The notes under the pieces were generated by a model that saw only the letters and a program-made list of their open reading frames with translations, ran no database searches and was not told the DNA's origin. DNA of 64,000 nt, taken from assembly GCF_000340215.1 (NCBI RefSeq), contig NW_006921536.1, forward strand, positions 3,715,918 to 3,779,917. Direction: 5' to 3'. Shown here piece by piece: positions 56,187 through 64,000 of the stretch (positions within the stretch are counted from its first letter, which is position 1; each line of letters begins with the position of its first letter). A program made the position numbers and the translations under genes. This stretch comes from Pseudocercospora fijiensis CIRAD86. Taxonomy: Eukaryota; Ascomycota; Dothideomycetes; Mycosphaerellales; Mycosphaerellaceae.

Positions 56187-59100
56187 ACTAAGATAGTAGT
56201 CTCTACGAATATCGAGGACTAGTTAAATAATAACGAGCTACTAATTAAAGCCTTAAATAACGGCAAAGACGTCCCTAAACATATTATACTAAACCTATAT
56301 AGCATCGATAAGCCTCTTCTTAAGTTAGTAATAAAAAGGCTCCTTCTATATCTAGAGAAACATTTTTTATTTAACCGGTCGAATAGGAAGTAGCTTCGCT
56401 AGCCCGTTAAGGGGCATTATAAGGAGGAGAAAGACATAGTATACGCTATTGCTAGTAACCTTAACTATCCTACTAAACCTAGACGTAGGCTATTAATAGC
56501 CGAATAGTACTTTAAAGATCCTAAATAGGCTCCGAAGTAGTACGTTAGGGGAATACTTCCGTAGGACAATACAAATAGTCCGAATAATTAAATTTAGAGG
56601 TCTATAGTCTACTTAGTATACCGCCTTATATAGAAGGTTATAAGGGACAAGTTTACCCTACCGGCCGGTAATAATACTAAAGAGGAAGACGTATCCGAGA
56701 GCGAGACTAATAGATCCCGATAAACTACGCCCTCTATACCTGAGTATAAAGCAAGTTCTACCTCTACTAGTAAGACTAGTAGAGCCGGTCGGGTATTTAA
56801 GAGGATAACGCTAGAAGATTCGTACGGTAGTAAGGATACTAATCTAGTAATATCCGACGCGCTACGCCCTATTAAGCCGGACTAGGCTAAGATTACGTTA
56901 TACTTTAGTATTATCGACTAGCGGTTACCTTTAACGGCAGACTACGAGGTCTTTAGCTTAAATTAGTCTATCCTACAATCGAAGACTTCTAATAATATTA
57001 GTATAAAGGATTTGTTACAGCTCTAGCTCGTACGAGAGTTATTACTATCGCCCGAATAGTAAAAGTACGAATTCTTCGTAGTAATCGATATAGCTCGCGG
57101 CCCTAAAGGTCTTTCTAAATACAAGACTAATCGGATATTCTACTCCCTAGCTATAGAGATATATAATAGCTTAGATACTAGGATTTCTACGAGACTCGAT
57201 TTCCTCGTCGGCAAAAATATAATAGACTATACTAGGATACCTTCTATATATCGTCGACCGTCTCTACTAAAGACTTCTAGAACTATCGACCTAACTTAGT
57301 ATAGTGCTTCTATAGCTAGTAATCCTACTAAAATTAATATCGGTTAGGGTCCGTAGTCGCCTACGAAATTAGCTATTAAGTAAGCTAAGGACGACCGACT
57401 CGCTTATAAGGATCGCGCTAATCGCGAGCGCTATAAACAGGTTATCGCGGATAGATTCTAGAGGATATAGGAATAGTAAGAGGTAGCCTAGTAGGCAGCC
57501 GCGTAAAAAGCTATAGCCGACGTCGCTACGGATATAATAGCGATTTAGTAGGCTATCGATAAGGCAGTTAATAAGATGCTCTACGATAACGGTTATAATA
57601 GGGATACTGCTTTACTTCTAGTCGCCTTTAACGATTTAGTTCGAACGGCCGTCCGTTCTATATAGCCCGATATAATAGAGTATACGATAAAGGCCTATAT
57701 TGCTTCTACTCTACCTAAGATATTGCTACCTTTAAATAGACTAGTACTATCCCTAGCACAACCTCCGGCGTAGAGAAATACTAGTAATAATACTAAGGAC
57801 GATAGAAAAATTAAATCAAGTAAAGCCGATAATACTAATAGTAAGAAGGCTAGAGATATAATCGACTTAAAGCGAAATCGAATTCGCTAGAAATAGACCG
57901 AGTCGTTACCGAGTTAGATCGTATCGCTACTAGATCCGAATAAGCCCGACCTCGCCGTACGACTACCGGGTACGTAAGTAGAAGTCTAAGCTAACCCTCT
58001 ACCGATTTAGACGTTAGTAGATTTTATCGATTAGATCTCGTCGGCGGTACCTAGCTAGTCGATAGATTTAGATATAGAAACCGACGTCGAGAAGCAGTTA
58101 TCTAGTAACGTATACTCCTACCTCGACGCTAAGAACTTTAAGTTAATATACGATTTTAGACTGCTCGATCCCTATTAGACTTCGCTACGTATAGGCGTTA
58201 TTCTACCTAATTAGAGATCGACTCGTCCGTTAAAGTCTTACTAATTCTATATAATTACTTAGACGCTTCTAGCTTCCGTTACTAGCGCGGACTTCTATAT
58301 CGGTAGTATAGACGTAGATATAGGTAAGACGGTATATACGTTAGGGTACGTCGCTATAACCTCGATATAGTAGAGGGTATAGAGTAATAACGGGCTATTA
58401 ACTACTAACGCCTATCCTTTTCGGCTATCTAATTCGTCGGTTAACCTAGGACTTCGGCTAAACGAGAAAATTACGTTCGATCCGTAGGTATTAGCTAGCG
58501 GTATAAAGCCGGTTATCCGCCCTAGCGTTTACGTTATCTATATTCCGAAGTAGCTAGCCGAAAACTAGATATATAAGATCGATAACTTTATACTACCCGG
58601 AGCTATATTCGTATATCTTATAAAAGACTCTAGTTAGCTAACGAAAGATAAGAGACGCAATAGAGCTAGTCTATAGAACTACAACTAGGTCGTATATATC
58701 GATAACGTTCTTTATCTCGATTATATAGCGCTCCCGACTCGGCTAGAACTAGAATAGGTTTTCGGTATAGAGGTTATAGATAAGTAGTAGGAAAAAAAAG
58801 GCGTCCCGGTACGTTTATTACTTAAATACGAGGATATAGAAGTAACCCCTTATCTATAGTACTATAACTAGATCGTCCTTACTACCTCGACTATAATATC
58901 TAACGTACTAGATTTTATAACGTATAAACGAGCTAAGAAATAGAATTCCGAGAAGTAGCTAGACAAATCTAATTCGAAACCGCCGCTACTTCGTATACTC
59001 GCTACGACTATTATTGTCGATAAGTTTTATATTACTAAGACATATAGCGCTAAAGAGTAGACTGCCGTCGCTAGTCTTATAGGCTATCCTTTCGTTCTTA

Positions 59101-60600
59101 GCCTAAGTAGTACCCTATTTAGCAAACTATCTAATTTAGCTATTATCGTAACTACCTCGGTATAGAGATACGTTAAGGCCTACGATATAAAGGGTTACCT
59201 CTGCCCTATTTAGTCGCCTTCTATAGCACGGTTTACTTTCGTCGACTAATTGCTATCGACTAAAGAGACGCGCGATATAGAATGTAACTTCTAGTTTAGC
59301 GACGATAGTAATATCTCCGACTCGGCTAGGTATATTAGTAATTAGGTTTCTAAGTACTTACAATCTAAATACTCTAACGCGACCGTAGGTCGAATAGAAC
59401 TAAGTATTATAGATAAAGATACTCGGGCGCTCGACAAATTTCGCCTCTAGTTACTATCGAAAATAGTTCGCCTTAAGAAGACGCTAATATAGCAACCTAT
59501 ACCTAATACTCCGCATATACCGGCTATCGATTATCTACTATATTCGTATTTTAATATCGGCTTATAATTTAAATCTATAGAAGATATAGTATTAAGCGAG
59601 TAGGTCGAAAAATAGAATGTAGCGGAAGATATTAAATTTATATATATATCTAAGATAATATAGGTCTTTACTATGTTTCTATCGCTACTTCTCGTACTAT
59701 AGGGGGGCGATAAGGAATTAATTAAGGAACTTAGTACTTTTATACTATAGGACATTAAAAACACGCTTCCTAGGATACGCGACTACGGTTTATTAGATAC
59801 CTACCTCTAGGACTATATACTAACACTATATAACGAGCCAGTTATAGTATCGCTACGGTATATAATCCGAATAAAGCGTAGTAAGCAGCGCTAGCACAGG
59901 TATAGAAGTAAGATTGTGCTAGCTAGCTTTAAGCCGTAGAATGTCTTCGTAGTAGACTTAGTACGTATCTATCTGCCCCTATCTACTAAGTATATAAGAC
60001 TAACATTTTTATAGTATCTTTAGTAGCTAGCTATATAGAAAGAAGGCACCTAGTATTACGATAACATCCTAAGCACTAGCAATATAGCGTATAGAATCCT
60101 TATTAATACTTAGAGTAGCTAGACTAATACTACTAGTGCCGACCTTGTTAAAGAGTTCGTATCTACGAGGAACAAGATAAATAGATATAGCGACGAGAAG
60201 TAGCTTATAGTAGTATATACAAGCTAGATTACAACTAGTATAAACCTCCCCCCTACGAATACCGTTATTATTATCGATAATTACTAGACTCCGGAGGCTA
60301 ATATTTAAATAGGTAGAAGAGTATCTTATATAGCCGGCGTTTAGAGGGCAGATTTTACAGAGTCTTACCGATTTGTAATAGTATTAGCTATAATTATATA
60401 AGTAGTATAGGTTATAAGTAGATAGGTACGAGCTTAGGATATATAATAATCGCTCGGCTTCGAGAAGGAAAAAAAGAGGAAAAAGGGTAAAGTATAATAG
60501 GATATAGCTATAGCGTACGTCGGCGCTAGTATTACGAGCGGGGGAAGTAGTATATAGAGTCGACGTCGATATAGTAGATACGCTATAAAATGTTAATAGA
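56187..60600 (+). pseudogene. SNF2-family helicase/ATPase (degraded)
   Basis: A plus-strand frame of roughly 1,450 codons, broken by TAG at Gln/Trp. The N-terminal ~700 residues are unrecognised (segments such as LYSIDKPLLKLVIKRLL, EFFVVIDIARGPKG). The C-terminal half has Snf2 ATPase motifs in order: RPLKSYQFYII (Q region); DVDIGKTVYTLGYV at 58310-58352 (motif I, GKT kept); IIVDKFY at 59010-59030 (motif II, DEFH-like with Glu to Lys and His to Tyr); YPFVLSLSSTL (motif III, LSGT-P type); and TVIIIDNY-stop-TPEANI-x-IGRRVSYI near 60260-60325 (motifs V-VI, Q..GR..RIGQ). Such ATPases remodel nucleosomes or translocate on DNA. Whether this was a transposon gene or a duplicated host gene is open. 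Confidence 0.78.
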
Positions 60601-60659
60601 AGTAAAGCAAGCCCTAACTTTGTATTTATCCGCGTATAATATTAATAACTACTACTATA

Positions 60660-60975
60660 GGTATAAATTAGCGATACGACTCGATAACCGACTTAGAATA
60701 CGAGTTAGTAAGCCTACACATTAGGAAGCGACCTAGACTACCGCTCTGCCCTTTAAATTAGTAATACTACTCGACAACCGACTAGCTATCCGACTTAGCC
60801 TAACTTAGGTTGCTAATCGGCAAACCGACGTATTAGGAAGCTACCTAAACTACCGCCCTACCGTTTAAATTAGCGATGCGACTCGACAACCGACTAGCTG
60901 TCCGACTTAGCCCGGCTTAGGTCACTAATCGGCAAACCGACGTATTAGGAAGCTACCTAAACTACCGCCCTACCC
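60660..60975. repeat. ~110-bp minisatellite, three units
   Basis: Unit contains AAATTAGCGATRCGACTCGA, CAACCGACTAGCT, GGCAAACCGACGTATTAGGA and CTACCTAAACTACCGCCCTA. Starts lie at 60665, 60755 and 60868. It lies just past the SNF2 relic. Confidence 0.85.
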
Positions 60976-61544
60976 TTCCTATCCCCTCTTACTATATATC
61001 CGTATAGTATGTTTCCCTATATTCCGTTACTACCTTTACGTATCGAGTATAAGGTTATTATATACCTATTATTTTCGTAATAGAAACGCAACCTATTTGC
61101 GTAATTGCTCTAACTCTAGTACTAACCGCTCTACCTCGTCTCGTAGTTCTTTATTCGTCTTCTATCGTATAAATAGCGGCGGTCTATTCTTGCGGATATA
61201 TAGCGCTACCCTACCTAAGATTCGAATACTTCGTTTAATCTATCTATCTAGGTCCTCTATATTAGAAAAGGCTAACTAGCTACTACGTTTATCGACTCGA
61301 TTAAGTACTAACGACTTAACCGCGTACTACGACTCTTAACTATCCTTTACCTTATCTATATTATCGAAGTTCCCTATCGTTCTAGTATTAAGTAGAATAT
61401 ATATAGTACAGACCCTAGGCTAGGAAATCGAATATAGTCGACTAGGTTATATAGTATAGGCAATCGGTTAAACAATCCCGTAACCGTAGCTAGAGCGATT
61501 AATAACTAGCGCGCTAGCTAGAACTATACTCGGCGCTACGATAC
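60976..61544. other. Spacer without recognised gene
   Basis: AT-rich, RIP-mutated. A 60-codon open frame at 61097-61279 is Ser/Asn/Arg-rich and has no support. No RNA gene or regulatory element recognised. Confidence 0.4.
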
Positions 61545-62185
61545 TATTTACTATATAGCGCCGCTATTATACGTACAGAGCTAGACTATAGTTAGGGTAA
61601 AGGCGTAGATAAGGTTAAGCTCGAGATAAGAACTACGCCGGCGATAAGGAGTATCGTAAAGAGGACGCTACGGCTACGGCTATTACGAGCCTCTAGTAGA
61701 ATAAGAAGCTAAACCCTATCTACTACGCGGCGCCGCTATTATACTATAGAGCAAGATTATAGCTAGAGCAAATGCGTAGGTAAAGTTAAGCTCGAGATAC
61801 GAACTACGCCGGTAGCAAGAGCAGGCCTCTAGTAGAATAAGAAGCTAAACCCTATCTACTACGTAGCGCCGCTATTATACTATAGAGCGAGATTATAGCT
61901 AGAGTAAAGGCGTAGGTAAAGTTAAGCTCGAGATACGAACTACGCTAGCGGCAAGAGCGGGCCTCTAGTAGAATAAGAAGCTAAACCCTATCTACTACGC
62001 AGCGCCGCTATTATACTATAGAGCGAGATTATAGCTAGGGCGTAGGTAAAGTTAAGCTCGAGATACGAACTACGCTAGCGGCAAGAGCGGACCTCTAGTA
62101 GAATAAGAAGCTAAACCCTATCTACTACGCGGCGCCGCTATTATACTATAGAGCGAGATTATAGCTAGGGCAAAGGCGGTAAGAG
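61545..62185. repeat. ~136-bp minisatellite, five units
   Basis: The motif GCGCCGCTATTATA recurs at 61557, 61730, 61866, 62002 and 62132. The unit also contains AAGTTAAGCTCGAGATACGA and TAGAATAAGAAGCTAAACCC. The first unit is longer (173 bp). Confidence 0.88.
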
Positions 62186-62355
62186 TATCGTAAAAGGACG
62201 ACCGAGTCGCCTTACTTACTCTTAGAGTATCCTATAACTATACCTTTGTTATTCTCGCTATATATTGTTCCGACGTATATAAACTAGCGTAATGCCGTTA
62301 GGTTAGAGAATAAGGGACCGTTTGTTCGGCTAGAGGGCTATAAGGATTCTTAGGG

Positions 62356-63020
62356 GTTCGAAAAAGTACCCACCCTCCTTCAGTCACGGCAATCCTCCGG
62401 CACTGCCTTCTTACTACGAAACCCTCTCCCCAACTCGAATTGATAATGCCTCCCTCGAACCGCCCAGACTATCACCCGAACCTCGAGGGCTTGCCTCAAC
62501 TCAATATGAATCAGTCGAGGTCTGCCGACACGTCGCAGGCCAACTCGCCCATTGAGCAGCCTGCAGGGTCAGGCCCCCGCTATCCGCTGGGCAATGGTCG
62601 TGCTGGAGCTGGCTCCCCGTCCAAGGAACACGGCAGTCCTCTCTCCCCCTCGCGGTACGGCATCTACATATCCCCACCAAAACATACGTTGCTTGAGCAT
62701 TGGAGCTCACTTGGCAGCAGCGCACGTGAGATCCAGCAGCGAGAAGGTCTGACGCCGCACATTTGGGGACCACCCACGACTGGCAGTGGACACTCCACAC
62801 CACTACGAGAAACTATTCCAGAGTCGCCCGGCAGCGACAGCTTCCCTGACCTCGACGCTGGCCAAGCTACTGGCGGCCGTCCGAACGACTCCGCATCCTC
62901 ATCCTCGCCAAGAACTCGAGCGGGCACTGTTCCCTCGCGCTTCCCGGTCATGGCTCCCCTCAATGGCTCGCCACGCCCCGCCTTGTACCCCAATCCCGGC
63001 CAGCGGACGCCGCCCAGGGC
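62356..63020 (+). CDS. Non-mutated 5' end of a host gene, low-complexity N-terminus (partial)
   Basis: Sequence composition changes sharply at about 62356: CA, TG and CpG are all common and no RIP stops occur. After a CT-rich leader, ATG at 62446 opens a frame that stays open to the assembly gap (192 codons). The protein is Pro/Ser/Gly-rich with no predicted fold (short stretches SPSRYGIYISPPKH, RAGTVPSRFPVMAPLNGSPR). Such disordered N-termini are common in fungal RNA-binding and signalling proteins. The RAGTVPSRF-type motif made me think of Puf/Jsn1-like proteins, but that is a weak impression. A TTG six bases upstream is not a plausible start. Other open frames here overlap it and are shadows. 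Confidence 0.7.
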
Positions 63021-63120
63021 NNNNNNNNNNNNNNNNNNNNNNNNNNNNNNNNNNNNNNNNNNNNNNNNNNNNNNNNNNNNNNNNNNNNNNNNNNNNNNNN
63101 NNNNNNNNNNNNNNNNNNNN
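63021..63120. other. Assembly gap of 100 N
   Basis: Separates the unmutated exon from RIP-mutated sequence. The round 100-N length suggests a placeholder. Since the other gap in the window is a placeholder too, the real distance is unknown, and the join itself may be wrong. Confidence 0.9.
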
Positions 63121-63479
63121 TAGGTTAGATTCAGCCTTGTCGACCATAGCATCCTATATACTATGACGCGATAGATTAAGTATAGATAATTACTTCCGTT
63201 GATAGCACCGAATTCACCCTAGATACTAGATAGTCCGGTACTTAACGTTAGTATACGCGCTAATCCCTAATACCGACCTACCGAGCTATATATAATCTGT
63301 ACTAATTAGCCTTATCGACGCCTACTTAGAGGCGACTAGACTTCTAAGATACTTAAATTCGTAGCTATATTTCTAAACCTCGATGCTATATCTATTACCG
63401 GAACTCCCGGTACTAGGCTTAGGAATAGTCCGCGGCTTTTCTATCTTACCGATCCTACTAGTAATTATTAGTTAAGTCC
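63121..63479 (+). other. Mutated sequence possibly belonging to the Argonaute relic
   Basis: Plus-strand frames have only RIP-type stops, with text such as LNVSIRANP. That segment is reminiscent of the Argonaute PAZ-side region but too short to assign. No other feature seen. Confidence 0.3.
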
Positions 63480-64000
63480 CGTAGAGCTATTTAGCTTCTC
63501 GGTAGGTACTAGTATAATTATAGTGCCTAGCAGCATCCTAGATACTCCTCGCGTAGGCTATAATTCGAATTCGAAACCTAGTATACTATAGAAGGACTAC
63601 TAGAACTTATAGAGCGTTAAGTTTACTAGACCTAGAAAATTTAATAAGTAGTCGGTCCTAGTTATTAACCGTAAGAGCAATCGAGGCAATATACTATATA
63701 GTAACCTAGGTAGTCCTAAAAAGGCCTTTATAAAGCTCTATAGTAGTAAAGAGAAGTATCCGAAGATAACCGTAATTATCGTTAGTAGGTATTACTATAC
63801 TCGTTTCTACCCGACTTATAGGTAGGATATATATAATAACTATTAGAACCTACTCGTAGGTATAGTCGTCGACTATAGTATCGCTAAGAAGATCTATATA
63901 AGGTTAGGCTATAGGCATATTTAGGACTTTAAGGCAGAGTACGACCCGCTTACTACTTAGTTATAAAAGACGAGATCAATCTTAAGGCGTACGAACTTTA
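63480..64000 (+). pseudogene. Argonaute (PIWI-domain) fragment, internally deleted and mutated
   Basis: Two blocks match Argonaute. At about 63540-63672, SILDTPRVGYNS, then SVKFTRPRKFNK-stop-SVLVINR, corresponds to the linker-2 region (R.LP.P.I.Y ... WN....KF..P.....W.V+). At 63761-63812, PKITVIIVSRYYYTRFYP corresponds to the PIWI block KITVV+VxKRHHTRFFP, with His codons turned to Tyr. Then come NLLVGIVVDYSI (PGTVVDRGI) and DFKAEYD. Only ~30 codons separate the two blocks, where a full Argonaute has about 250-300. Most of the MID domain and the first catalytic Asp of PIWI are therefore missing. Argonautes bind small RNAs and cleave targets in quelling/RNAi. This is a dead copy, open at the right edge. 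Confidence 0.72.

Noticed and set aside
59531..59764. Minus-strand open frame of 77 codons
   Set aside because: Antisense to the SNF2 relic between motifs III and V; no independent support.
62501..63166. Several overlapping open frames around the unmutated exon
   Set aside because: Shadows of the 62446-63020 reading frame in GC-rich DNA; some rely on N codons.

Overview
The window looks like a heterochromatic, transposon-packed block from a filamentous ascomycete (Pezizomycotina). Almost all of it carries the signature of repeat-induced point mutation (RIP). TpA is everywhere, CpA and TpG are scarce, and ancient reading frames are broken almost only by TAG/TAA standing where Gln or Trp codons are expected. 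Because of this nearly every gene is a point-mutated relic, and long open frames are rare. I could not compute base composition; the RIP statement rests on reading the sequence and on comparing repeated copies, whose differences are mostly C/T and G/A. A Pleosporales-like dothideomycete is only a guess.

Layout. (1) 1-18924: a minus-strand Gypsy element (Gypsy-A: 5' LTR 18622-18924, gag, zinc knuckle, protease, running off the left edge) is split by a minus-strand Copia element (1309-16584; 129-bp LTRs; 5-bp target duplication TCTAC). The Copia is itself split by a 9.9-kb hAT DNA transposon (hAT-1, 3349-13286; 20-bp TIRs; 8-bp duplication GCTACGTA). (2) 19486-48324: a tandem of chromodomain-bearing Gypsy elements on the minus strand (D then B, sharing one LTR at 41090-41554). 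Gypsy-B is interrupted by a second, oppositely oriented hAT copy (hAT-2, 21769-31484) and by a plus-strand relative, Gypsy-C (33969-41085; duplication CTATT). (3) 48325-62350: an unrecognised, very heavily mutated region with minisatellites and two large divergent gene relics. The plus-strand one is a SNF2-type helicase. (4) 62356-63020: an island of normal, non-mutated coding sequence, the 5' exon of a host gene, cut by an assembly gap. (5) 63121-64000: mutated sequence again, containing an Argonaute fragment.

The most striking content is the cargo of the two hAT copies. Besides a recognisable hAT transposase, each carries two different histone H3-like genes with introns, an unrecognised basic-protein gene upstream, an unrecognised reading frame between the H3 genes, and a 179-codon gene of unknown function on the opposite strand. 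Introns and spacers of the element are repeatedly marked by short arrays containing GCCGGC. From memory (not verified), transduplication by DNA transposons has been reported in the dothideomycete Pyrenophora, and I believe histone H3 was involved, so the phenomenon may not be wholly new. The two-H3 architecture and the intron-borne repeats are worth checking.

Nothing here is obviously functional today except possibly the 62446-63020 exon. As a set the relics are chromatin-themed: H3 variants, a SNF2 remodeller, chromodomain integrases and Argonaute, all inactivated by RIP.
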